In this document: one piece after another, positions 34,098 through 45,800 of the stretch
How the letters are laid out: the number at the start of each line of letters is the position of its first letter
Position numbering within the stretch: the stretch's first letter is position 1
Notes under the pieces: generated by a model
Database searches by the model: none
What the model saw: only the letters and a program-made list of their open reading frames with translations
Told to the model about the DNA's origin: nothing
Source: Diplocarpon mali
Lineage: Eukaryota; Ascomycota; Leotiomycetes; Helotiales; Drepanopezizaceae
NCBI GenBank assembly: GCA_024741835.1
Contig: JAENRP010000041.1
Coordinates: 62,001 to 126,000, forward strand
Direction of reading: 5' to 3'
Length of the DNA stretch: 64,000 nucleotides
Translations under genes and position numbers: made by a program

Positions 34098-35139
34098 GTC
34101 CTTTAGATATAAACATCTATAGTTAGCGCTAGTCCCTTATTAATATGACGCCATACAACTATAGTCGAAGATTTAGTCCCTTAAGAGAGCGAGAGTAGTT
34201 TAAGGAAGTGACTTAGTGCAGATATCCGCTAGGTTTTCTACCGATAGAATATAAGAAAGACTATATTTGCTATTAGCGAATCGTTCGCAGACGAAGTAGT
34301 AATAAATGTTAATATATTTTAAGCAGTTGCTTATTCGTTAGTCCTTAACTAGCGCGATAGTAGGTTTATTATCGACTAAGAGATATATATTAATTGTTAA
34401 TAAGTTGGTAGAGTTACTAATAAGTTCCCTAATCGCCTAGCAAGCCTATACTAGGTAGCTAGCGGTATATAATATAGTTATATACTTAGCTTTATAAGTA
34501 GATTTCGCAACGCAAGACTACCGCTTAAAAGACTATAATATAGTATAGCCGTTGACCTTTAGCATATACCTTAAGAATGACTTAGAGTTATTTAAGTCTA
34601 AGCCAAAGGAGGCGTTAGAGTATATAATAAGTTAGATCTTAGTTGCGGACTACGCCGTCCGCTAAGATAGCTAGACGTTAGTTATATAGATGCTAAGGTC
34701 GTAGGTTGCCTAGATATAGCGCAACGTCTGGTATACTATCTTTAGGTATAGCTCTAATAGGTTCGAGTTATATAAGCTAAGTATGCTAACTATATATAAT
34801 AGATCTAGACGACTAACAATTATAAGGAAGTTAATAGAACTAACGATCGATTAGAACGTTTTTTAACATTTGAGGTTAATAGGTTTATTTGCTAAGGATT
34901 GTAGTAGAAAAGAGTTTAGATCTAGCGGTATAAGTCTTCTATTGCAATCGCTTATATTATAACGGCGTAGGATCGCTGCAATATACGTACGCTAATATAA
35001 CTGAACTAGCTATATACTATAAAGGTGGCTATCCTTGATCTTAAGTCTAAGTAGGAGCTTAGGTCTGCCTATATCTTAGAACTTAAAGCATACCTTAGTT
35101 CGTATAATTATAGTAGATATTGTAGAAGTCGTCTTAGCT

Positions 35140-35405
35140 ATTAAGATATTATTGATATAGATACCTAAGATAAGGTTAGATAAGATAAAGATATATAGAT
35201 CAAAGGTCGCTTAAATAAAGTCTTACTCTTTAAGCTATTAAGATAGTATATTATACTATTTGCGGCTAGATTATTTAAGCCTATATAAGGCTCGCTTAAT
35301 GCGTATGACTATTGCGCCGTATATTAATACGCCTAGCAGGGCGCAAGCGTATATAACATAGCTAAGTTCGCTATTAAGGTACGCAGTATTAAAATCCACT
35401 TAGCG
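35140..35405 (-). pseudogene. RT fragment of element A
   Basis: Minus-strand reading shows VDFNTAYLNSELSYVIYA, then RALYRLK*SSR and, near 35160-35140, YINNILIA in place of the Copia YVDDILIA. Both catalytic Asp codons have become Asn, and Gln codons have become stops. No product is possible. Confidence 0.8.
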
Positions 35406-35756
35406 TATATCCTATCCTTAGGTAAGAGTAATAAAGATAATAAATCGTAGGCTATTATATTAGACGACTAATAAGTATATATTATTAAAGTTAATACTAA
35501 GTTGCTATAAGAAGCCTTGCGCAACTAATCGAGCCTTGCGCTTTACGACTTTTCCAAATTTGTTGCATTTGATATTAAACACTTAGCGTATACCTACTAT
35601 CTTAGCGTTTGCTAATAGGTTATATTCCACTTTTTAAGTGCTATTATTAATATGAGCCTATACTTCGCAGTAGATAGGCGGCATCTATAGAGATGCGTTC
35701 GTCTCGCTTATAGCCTTAGCGTATGTATAAGGGATCTTATTATTAATATTAGTCTT

Positions 35757-35951
35757 TATTAAGCTTAAGTAAGTCGGCGCAGTAGGTATAGGAAACTTCT
35801 AGAGGTCGATAGTCGATATATTAGTAAGAGTTAAGGAAGGAAGGTTACCCCTTTCTTCCCTTTAGCTATATATGTATCAATATCCTACTAACTAAGTAGT
35901 AAGGTCATATGATAATATATTAGAGTAATAGCTATATTACCTATCTTAATA
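35757..35951 (-). repeat. 3' LTR of element B
   Basis: 195 bp, same length and alignable throughout with 41683-41877 and with the reverse complement of the solo LTR at 50393-50587. Confidence 0.92.
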
Positions 35952-36099
35952 CCCTTACTTAGACCTTACTCTAATTGACCTATAGTTAGGAAAATAATAA
36001 CTATCCTTTTGCACTAATCCAACTCTTAAGTATCTCTTTAAATTAAAAACAATCAATTAATAGTAACCTCTATTAAAATTACTAATCCTACTTATAGGG

Positions 36100-36313
36100 T
36101 AGGATTAGGAGTTAAATTTCCTAAAAGATATTCCTTTATAAGACCGCGTGACTTAACTCGCGGTCTAGGCCTAGGAGTCGATTTAAAAACTTTCCTTTAT
36201 AAGATTATATAACCTAACTCGCAGTCTAAGCTTAAGAATTAATCTAAAAACTTTCCTTTATAAGACTATATAACCTAACTTATAGAGCGGGCCCAGGAGT
36301 TATCCTTAAGCCT
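36100..36313 (-). repeat. Tandem repeat, about 61 bp x 3, near the 3' end of element B
   Basis: Units start at TTCCTTTATAAGA at 36131, 36192 and 36254, preceded by a partial copy. Each contains a CGCAGTCTA(G/A)GC.TA(G/A)GA core that also appears in the array at 39412-39666. Confidence 0.8.
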
Positions 36314-37289
36314 ACTAAGCCCCTACTATCTTCTATAACCTTAGCATATCTTTAAACGCTTTAAACTTTATAACCGTCTTTAATGGCTTTATAAATCCAT
36401 CTACTACTATTCAATTAGTTAAGATATAGGTAATTGATAACTTATTCTTTATAATAAGGTCGCGGATAAAGTAGTAGGCAATATTAATATATTTCGATCG
36501 CTTATATAAGTGTAGGTTCTTTGCAAGTACAATCGCTTTTATATTATTTGCTTAAAGATTAATACAGTTCCTATCTTATCTAATATACTTAGCGAAACCT
36601 ATATCTTTTAGAACTTAGGCAATCTATAATCCTTACTTGCAATTTAATAATATCGATATATATTCGGCCTTAGTGCTTGTAATAGCTATTGATTTCTACT
36701 TCCTACTTCCTTATAATATAGGTCTGCTATATAGTACTACTATACTTTTAGATATACTTTTCCGACCTTTCATATTTGCTCAGTCGGAATCGGTATATAC
36801 CTTAAGCTTTACGCTTATATGTTTTATTAGTCTGTATCTTACCTTTTATATAATTATCGATTAAAGGTACTTTTTAAGTCGCTTGACTATATTCTTATAT
36901 CAAATTGTCAGATCCTTTAAGTTCTGATTAAGTTACTTAGTAATAAAGGCGATATCTAGTCTTATATATACCATAGTATATATAATCGCTCTAATATTCT
37001 ATTAGTACTTCTTTAAATCTCCTTTCTACTTATTTTTATTAATAGGCTCTAACTTATTATACTTTCCTTCGATTAGAGTACGCTTTAGCTTAAAGTTAGG
37101 AGTATAAGTAGAGAGTCCTATTCGGTCTAGGATCTTCTTAATATACTACTCTTAATTTAACTAAAGTTCTTAAGTAGAGCGGTTCCTTATAACGCAAATG
37201 CTAAGGATCTTATAAATTCCCCTTAGATCCTTAATATTAAAATGTTTCCGAATTATTATAAAGAACCAATCCAATTAAGTAGTTGTTTT

Positions 37290-37590
37290 CGCAGCTATAA
37301 TAATATTATTAATATATAAGAGTAACTCAATTCTACGCTTAGTATAGGTAAAAAGACAAGGGTTAGCTAGGCTTTAAACAAATCCCATTTCTATTAAAGC
37401 AAAGCTATATAAGAGGTTTTAATCATAGGCTAATTATTTAAGCCTATAGATACTATAAAGTATATAAAGAGAGTAGCTAGCATATATAGGAATACTATTA
37501 GGTTAAGAGAGAAAAATCCGTTCCTTTATAATCGCTTTAGTAAATGCATTTTTAATATTATACTATCTGCATTTAAAGTCTTTAGCAGCT
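37290..37590 (-). pseudogene. RT fragment of element B
   Basis: Minus-strand text YNIKNAFTKAIIKE (normally YDIKNAF.E..L.E) and YINNIIIAA (normally YVDDIIIA) identify a Copia reverse transcriptase. Asp has become Asn at the catalytic pair and at the preceding motif. Confidence 0.78.
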
Positions 37591-39411
37591 ACTATTGCTA
37601 TAAATATGCAAAGGGTATCTATGCGAACTATTAGTACAAATGTATTAAAGTAGTCTTTTCTATACTATTAAGAGAAGCCTTTAACTATAAGCCTTGCTTT
37701 ATAATATTCTAAGGTCCTATTTGCATATATCTTAATTATAAAGACCCACTTTATTAAAACTAAGTTCACGTCCTTTAGCATTAGTTCCTCTATCTATATG
37801 CCATTTGCAATAAAAGAGCTTATCTCCTTTTAGATTGCCTTATTCTATACTACTCTATTCTCTAGGTTATTAATAGCTTTATTATACGTCTTTAGAAGAG
37901 AGATTTTCATTATCCTCCTAGCGGCTAGGAACGCATTATCTTCGTTAAAGCTCTATTGAAGTTTAAGCTTATAAATCCTATGCGCTATTATAGCCCAGAT
38001 ACGCTTAGATTTGCGTTTATCTAAGGCGTCTTCTAATTCTAAGTCTCTATTCCTCTTTAAAGGCGTAAGTTCAGCTATAGGTTCCGTAGGCTTATTATCT
38101 AAGGAACCGCTTTCTAGTAGTAGAGGCTTATCATTACTTATACCTATTTTAGGAATATCCTTTACTATAAGTGCTTTAATTAAAGGGATAATAATATCAA
38201 AGTTGTTCTATACTTTAAGTAGTTTACAAACAATAGGAATAGTCTATTCGGCCTTTAGGCAACTAATAGGTCGTCGATCAGCAAGTGCACTTAATATACC
38301 TAAGCTAAGAGAAAGGGGTTATTAGTTTAGCTTAATAGTATTACCGTCAAGTAGTATACCTTACGAATCTCTAGTTATATAAAGCTTTAAGGATAGCTCC
38401 TTCTTATTTCGAGATTCGTCGAACTCAATTACTAAAGATATAATTACTCGCTTTAAATCTAGCGTATATACTATCTATTATTTTATTATCTATTTAATAT
38501 ACCTAATAAATATATACTCTTTACCTTAATCTATTAGCTTCTTACTCTTTATACCTATAGGCTAAGACTTTAGGCTAATATAGGAGTAGTAGACGCTTTT
38601 AAAGACGCAGATATAGTCTAAGCTTAATTTCTATTCGAAATATGCCTTATATAATAATATTTAGGTGCTATTAACTATTAGTCTACTACCTATTCTATTT
38701 TATAAGTATGCGTTTGCTTTAACCGCAAGGTCTTAGAATTCTAATAGTAGGTTAGCATCTTATAATAAAGCGCAATAGTCAGTCTCTACTTATTAAATGC
38801 TTCGCTTAGCGATGCTATTCTAATAGGAACCTTTATATATTATAATTAGTTTATAATAAACTCCTTATTTTACCTATTTATTAAGCTTTGCCTTAATCTC
38901 TAATATATTATCAGACCTAATAGCTATTAGCTTTAACTAGGTCTAGCATTCCTCTATCACTTTCTAAGTTTCTAGCTTTTCTATAAGCTTAGATTTAGTC
39001 CTAGTGTAAATAGTCTATATTTGCTAAGTAAAGTTATCTACTATTTAAGAAAACTAATTATTTCCTTTAATTAAAGTTGTAAATAGTCTAGTAGTATTAA
39101 TAGATATTAGTGCTAGTATCGAATCTTTCTATAGACTAAGCTTAGTTCGCGTCCGATTTTGAAGTTTTATTAGCTTGCAAATTCGGCACATTAGGCGATC
39201 CTTTAGTACTTAGATCTTCTATTTTAAAGTCAAGACCTTATATAAGCCCTTTAATTTCTCTAGTCCTAAATGCGCGAATCTTCTATATATTAGCTAATAC
39301 CTTAATAGGCTTTTAGCTTTTAATAGCTTTAGTAGCCTATTATTAATCGATACTTTATCATTAGCGGCTAGAAAGGACTAGTGATAGCAGTTTAAGGTTT
39401 TACTATTTTCT

Positions 39412-39666
39412 AATTGCAAGCCTAGCTTAAGAGTCGTTTTTAATAAAACCGCAAGATCTACTTGCAGTCTTAGCTTAAAAGTCGATTTCTTAGAAATAAT
39501 AAGATCTACTTGCAGTCCTAGCTTAAGAGTCGTCTTTAACAAATTTGCGAATTTCACTTGCAGTCCTAGCTTAAGAGTCATTTCTGCGAATTTCACTTGC
39601 GATCCTAGCCTAAGAGTCGTTATTAGCAAATCTGCAGAATCTACTTACAGTCCTAGCTTAAGAGTC
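39412..39666 (-). repeat. Tandem repeat, mostly 48 bp, six copies, inside element B
   Basis: Copies begin at 39413, 39462, 39510, 39558, 39597 and 39645, with the core TTGCAGTCCTAGCTTAAGAG. The 48-bp unit is 16 codons. On the minus strand it reads as repeats of TLKLGLQVKFA..LLK. It sits mid-element and is unusual for a Copia coding region. Confidence 0.85.
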
Positions 39667-41433
39667 TATCTATTCTCTTTATCCTCGCTTAATTATATTA
39701 AGGTAAAGAGTGCACTTTCCTTAAAGGAACCTACTTATAAGTCTGGCCTAAGAGTCAATTTCTATAATATTACCTTTAAAATAATATAAAGTCCATCTTT
39801 AATTTTAACCTTAAAGATCACTTTATAATTATTATTTATAAACTATATAAATTGATTATTAAAAACTCTTATATAATTTAACTCTATATAAATCTTATAG
39901 TTAAATAAAAGATTAATACCTAGGCTAAGTATAAGGAGAACATTTTATAAAAGGAAAGAAATGCTAGCGATATTTATCTCTACTATACCTATTAAGTCTA
40001 TATATAACCTTCTACTACCAACTTTAATAAAGCGCCTTTTTATTTTAATAAGCAGGCCTTTAAATAGGTAGGGTTTATTAATTATATATATTATATAACT
40101 AGTATTACTATACCAATCGGATTTAAGGATCTTACAAAGATCGGCTTTTAAAATGTAAGCATCTTTATTATAATTATTATTTAAATCATTAGAAGTAGAT
40201 TTAGGTTTAAATAACCTACTATTATCATTAGAGGTATTTGCTAAAGTTCTAGCTAAATAGCCTTTTCCTTTGCCTTTCCTTAGTAATTGCAGCCTTTAAT
40301 AGGATAAGGGCAGTTTACTTCTTAACTTCTGCTTCGATTGCTTCTTAATATTAAAGCTAGCGACTATATTAATTAGTTGCCTTTTAACTTTATAATTAGT
40401 AATATTATAAGTACTATTATAAAAGTAGCATCTCTAATAAGCTTAAGGGCTTATCCTGCGCTCCTTCCTCTTCTTAGGCTTATTGTTGCCCTATAATATA
40501 GCATTTGCCGACTTAAAGCGTCCTTTAAGGTCTTATTCAATAGTTTAAAGGAGGTCGATCTTCTTATAGATCTTAAGATTAGGTTAAATAAGAAGAGATT
40601 ATTTTATAATAGCAAACTTAAGAGAAAGGCTATTAAATAGGAAACTAAAAAGCTAAGTTTCCTTAAAAGTCATAGCTATCTTAGGATCTATAGCTCTTAC
40701 TCTCCTCCTCGCTTTATATAATATAAATTAAGTAGAGTCTATATTTATATCTATATCCTTACTATCTTTATCTTTTTTATATTAAAATAAAGTGATCTAC
40801 TATAGTAGATATTAAGTATTAAAAGCAGTTATTTAAAAGTATTTTACCTTTAATATATCCTATCTTATCTTCGTATTATTATAAACTCAAATAAAATCTT
40901 AGTCTTTATCGCTTAAACCTCTATTAATCTTAAGCTTGCATTTGGCTAAGGCTAGCCTATACTCCTTCTCCTTTTCTATATTTAAAATCTGCCTTTAGGA
41001 TTCTCGGTTATTATCTACTAAAGCTCTTAAGCTAAGCTTATTCAATATATTTGGCAAATCCTTAGCAGTTGTATTAGCTATTAAAGTAGAAGTAGACGAA
41101 TCGGTAGAGGGAGTATAAAGGGCTATTCTCGCATATTTAACAAATGTCTTTTAAATCGCTATTTCAATGCCTTTACTTTTAAAGTAAAGCTCTAAATCGT
41201 CGAACTATTATTGCCAGTTCTTCTAAGAGAGTTGGAGGTCTTTAAGCTTAGTGTTTCGATCAGAATCGGATGCTATTGCTATTTTAAATAGAATTGCGTT
41301 TAAAATCAAATAAATTAAATAGTTAAGGGCACTCCTTCTATTAAAAAGTTGAAATGATTAAATAGCAGGTATTATAAAAGTATTAAATAGGGAGGAAGTC
41401 CTCTTATTGAAAAGGGTTTTTAGGCTATAATAT

Positions 41434-41563
41434 AAGGAATCATACCTCCTACGAAACACAGTAAAGCAAGGAATCATACCTCTTATAGTACTAAAAGGGT
41501 TATAAAGTAAGGAATTATACCTCTTATAATATAGGTTAGCTAAATAGGGAATTATACCTCCTA
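41434..41563 (-). repeat. Spaced repeats in the 5' untranslated region of element B
   Basis: Four copies of AGG(A/G)AAT(C/T)ATACCTC at 41435, 41469, 41510 and 41546, about 36-41 bp apart, lie between the primer site and gag. They may be packaging or regulatory sequences of the element. Confidence 0.7.
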
Positions 41564-41682
41564 TTTGCCAATTGCTCGCCTTTTACTATAAGTCTCATTC
41601 AACTTCCTACTAATAGTTATAGTATAAGTGCTTTCTAAGGGAAGTTAATAATCTATTATCGGTCTATCTAAGGCTTATAACC

Positions 41683-41877
41683 TATTAAGCTTAAGTAAGT
41701 CGGCACAATAGGTATAGGAAACTTCTAAAGGTCAATAGTTGATATATTAGTAAGAGTTAAAGAAGGAAGGTTACCCCTTTCTTCCCTTTAGCTATATACG
41801 TATTAATATCCTACTAACTAAGCAATAGGGTCATATGATAATACATCAGAGTAATAGCTGTATCACCTATCTTAACA
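41683..41877 (-). repeat. 5' LTR of element B
   Basis: 195 bp, with the primer-binding site immediately inside it on the minus strand. Confidence 0.92.
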
Positions 41878-42460
41878 GTCTTACTAATATAATAAAACGC
41901 ATATACTAATTCGTTATCTGATAGTAGAGCGAAGGCTATATATATTAACTTTAATTTCTTCTTCTTTTATAATAGCTTAGATATACAGCCTAACTATATA
42001 GTCACTATTCTTAATAACGTAGGCCGCGTTATTAAAGGCTAATCAGGCGCTATGCGCAGTGCGTAGGTGAAAACGCTAAGTAGCGCAATTAGAGGTAGTA
42101 GCTATAGCTTAGTATTTTTATCTATATTATTTAATTTATTGATTAGCTAAGAAGGTGATATTGGGTTATTTAAAGTTATAGTATCTCCTGAAGGCGCATA
42201 AGCTTTAATCGGGCGGTTATTATCAATTCTAAAGACGCGTTTAGCTAGTAGAATTTCATTTTCTAATATGAGTTAGAAGGCTAGCAGCGCGTAAGTGATT
42301 GAGAATAGCTAGAACTGGACGTTTTATAACTTAAGGATAATATAGTAGGAAGAAATATAAACGTAGGACGTCTTAGTATTATATCTATATCTGACGAAGA
42401 TGCCTTCTTCTATACGATAAAGTAGCTTTAAGCTAAGGGCTTGAGCTTTAAAAGGGATAT

Positions 42461-42658
42461 TGTCGTGCAGAATGGGCGGAGTCTCCACTTATTCTAAAGA
42501 CCTTCTACGTGACTCCTGCTAAGTCATAGACTCTCCCTTTTCTTTCCGAAGTCTCTTTACCATATATATACTAGAGAATAATATAATAAATCATCTTCAT
42601 TTATATTAGCAAGCCTTTTAAGCGACCTAATGAAGGCCCTCCAGCCGACTACACTATA
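42461..42658 (+). repeat. 5' LTR of element C
   Basis: Starts TGTCGTGCAGAATGGGCGGA. The 3' LTR has TATTATATAAAATAGGCAAA at the same place, so in that stretch the copies differ only by transitions. A CATATATATA box lies near 42570. Confidence 0.93.
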
Positions 42659-42862
42659 GTTATAAGCCCTATAAGCACTTTAATATGCTTTCTTTTTGTA
42701 TGCAACTAGCTAAAGGGCCCTTTAAGCTCCTGACCGACTTTTCAAGTATTTATAACAACTTAAAGGACTTTCATTTTCAATTAATAGATCTCTATTTTCT
42801 AATCGAACCTTATTTGCAAATTTCATTTATATACCTAACCTTTTTACTAAACTCTATTTAAT

Positions 42863-45800
42863 ATGTCTGACTCTTCAAGCATCTCTAAGCCTTGCTTTAA
42901 TACTTCTGCCTCTTAAGTAAAGTGGTTTAGTAAATATATATTCTTCGCTAAGCTTTATAATATCACTATTTTTGCCAATCTAAGACTCCTATTTAAGTCA
43001 ATTATAGAGACTAAGCCTTAAGCTCCCTTTATATAGGAGCTTAAGGAACTGGAAACGGCTAACCTTTGCATAGCATATGCGAGGTTATATAAAGAGTATA
43101 TAGTGATTCCATCTGAATAGATTTACGCCCGCTTTCCCTTAAGAGACCTATTAAAGGCTCTTCTTCTATAGGCTTTATATAAGGATATTAAAGATGAATA
43201 TAAAATCCTAATAAAGGAGTACTATATTCGCAAGGAGACTTAGAAGACCTAATGTAAATATTACAAATTACTCTTAAAATAGGTCTCCAAGACTGTTAAT
43301 AGAATGCTTTTAGCTTCTGCAATAGCTTAAGTATAAATCCAAGCTGAGAAGCTCTCCTCTTTAATACCTAATAGAGATACTCTTATAACTAGAACTATTG
43401 CTAACGACCTGCATTCTATTTTAATAAACTAGCAACTCTTACTCTAAGGCCTAGTATCTATTTTAAAGTATAATATTGCGCCTTCTGATAAGGCTATTCA
43501 ATCTTAGATAAGGCTCTAGTATTGTAATATACTACGCTAAGGTAAGACTAAGAGAATTAATACTTAGTAATAGATCCAGGAGTAGTAGGAGGCATACTAC
43601 TTAATAGAATAATACAGTCTTCCTAAGATTAAAGGGAGACTAGGAGTTATTGACTTTTTAAACTTAATTATAGTAAAGATTAATTTAAGTTAGGCGACTC
43701 GCTTAAAGGAGGAAATTATCATTAATAAGCAAATAGGAACCTTATGCAAGTATAATCTAATATAGCTAAGCTGCGCCTTAGTAGGCATTGAATCTAATAG
43801 AGCGATCGATAATAAAGGGCTAGTAGTCTTTGCTACTTAAGAGTCTCTCCTAGATGTCGAAACCCCTTCGCAGGCTTTAGCGAGCAGCTTTTGAAATCGC
43901 TTTATAAGCTCTAAAAGGGAGATTAGGCCTAAGTGCCCTTATAAAGGCTTTAAAAATCACTATTAGAAGCCCTAGGACTATCAGAAACTATTATATACTA
44001 TAGATAGGCGTAAGGAAAATATAAAGGTTCTCCCTTTGCAAGAGGAGGTCTTACGAATACAAAAGGCATTAAACGCAAGAGACTAGTTCAAGGGTCTTTA
44101 AGCATAGCTTAAGGAGAATAATATTATAGTAATAGCAATTAATAAATTTAAAGGAAAGGCTTTAGCCTTTAAGGAGGATAGTTCAAGCGATAAAAGGGAG
44201 AACTTATCAGTTTTTATAGTAATAGATCCCTTTGCCTTTGATACTTTTAAAGAATCGTTTAACGTCTACTACCTCTTTAAGCTAGAACGCTACCTGCTCT
44301 CTTTAAGTATACTTCTTAACAATTGCGCAGCTACTCATATTATTAATTCGAAGGATTTACTTATCGCAGGTACCTTTAAGCCTTTTAGCAACTTATAGTA
44401 ATGTATTAAAGCAGGTACTTTAAGACTCCTAATTATTAAGAGAGGTAATAGATATATAGCAGACTCTCTTTTATAGTATAACGGCTCTTTTATAAAGATA
44501 ACGCTTTGCAATATTACTATTATAAAGGAGTTTACTACTAATATTATCTTAAAGAGGCTCCTTGCAGATAAGGGTTTTTAGTACTCTAGGGTAAACCTCA
44601 CTTTGCGCTTTAGAAGTATTAGAGACTTTATAAAGCGAGCTTAATTAAAGCATTGCCATAATCTTGTTTTCTTTAAATATAAGCCTATTAACTATTTAAA
44701 TCTTTTAAATATACTTTAATATGACTTCTTTACTTTAATAGCATTCCTTATAGCTAAGACGACGCTTTATAATAGGTTCTAGTCTAGCTATGCACCTACT
44801 AAGGTATAGGATAATAATATATATACTTAGCACCTTTGCGCTAGCTACCTAGGTATAAAGGCTCTTTAAGCGCTAGTCAAGTGCACTAAGGGAGTAAAGA
44901 TTAAGGGAATACAAAGGCTAGAGTGCCTTATATGCGTAGTAGCGTTTGCTAAGTAAATTATTTCTTATGCTACTTTTAAGAATCGATCTTTAAGACCCTT
45001 CTTTAAGATCTCCTAGGATCTCTTTGACTTTTTAAATAACTTATATAATAGTTACTTATAGGTTCTTTTAATTAAGAATAAGTATAGTAGTATACTTTAA
45101 ATATTCCTATTAAGATTAAAGGGTAAAGATATAGTTATAAAGGTCCTTTAGGCCTTTAAAGTATAAGTGAAACGCTAATATAGGCTTTCAATTTGCAAGA
45201 TTAGGTAAGATAATAATACTTTAATAATCTTCCTAAAGGAAGACTTTCTTATAAAGTACTAGAGATAGGTAAAAGAGGAGGGAATTGATTTAAAGCTTAC
45301 TCCTACTTATATATATTAACCTAATAGAGGCGTAGAGTAAGCAGGAAGGGAGTTGATTAAATGCTCTATTAAAATGAGGATTTACGCTAGGCTTTTAGTA
45401 AGCCTTTAGCTAAAGGTTATAAAGGCTACTATATACTTTTATAATATCTCCTTACTTATTAAAAAGAAGATGATCTTATTAAGTAAGGCTCTTTACAATT
45501 GGTTTAAGCAGTATTTTCAATTCTATAAGCCGCTGCTTATTAAGTAGATAATAGCAAGCTTAAAGCCTGACTAGAGTCGCATTTATATATATAATGCTTG
45601 CGCATACCCTTTAATTAAGGAAAGGGAGGTAGGGAAGGACCGCCGAACCTTTAAAATTGAACTATAAAGGCACTTAAGTTACTTAATTAGATATATTACC
45701 TTTAATATTTATAAAATCTAAGTTCTTATACTTTAGCAAGTAATAATAATTTATAATATCAAATTCGATAAGTCTCTCTTCTATAGTCTAAAAGCTAAGT

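Larger units (their letters stand above)
35757..41877 (-). mobile_element. Ty1/Copia retrotransposon B, RIP-inactivated, nested in element A
   Basis: The 195-bp LTRs at 35757-35951 and 41683-41877 are bounded by the perfect duplication GTCTT (35752-35756 and 41878-41882). A GGTTATAAGCC primer site adjoins 41682 on the minus strand, and an AAGTAAGGG purine tract adjoins the 3' LTR. The total is 6121 bp. Minus-strand gag-like text (LELYFKSKGIEIA) lies near 41200-41150, and RT text (YNIKNAFTKAIIKE; YINNIIIA) near 37580-37290. Frames are full of RIP stops. Confidence 0.92.

Noticed and set aside
36100..36313. Possible CRISPR-like repeat array
   Set aside because: Adjoining units of about 61 bp are simple tandem copies without unique spacers, and the DNA is fungal.
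36637..36864. 75-codon hydrophobic plus frame inside element B
   Set aside because: The element reads on the minus strand. AT-rich DNA gives such Ile/Leu/Tyr-rich frames by chance.
39378..39629. Repeat protein TLKLGLQV as a possible real product
   Set aside because: It lies in the sense orientation of a dead retroelement with no start signal and only part of the array open. Annotated as a tandem repeat instead.
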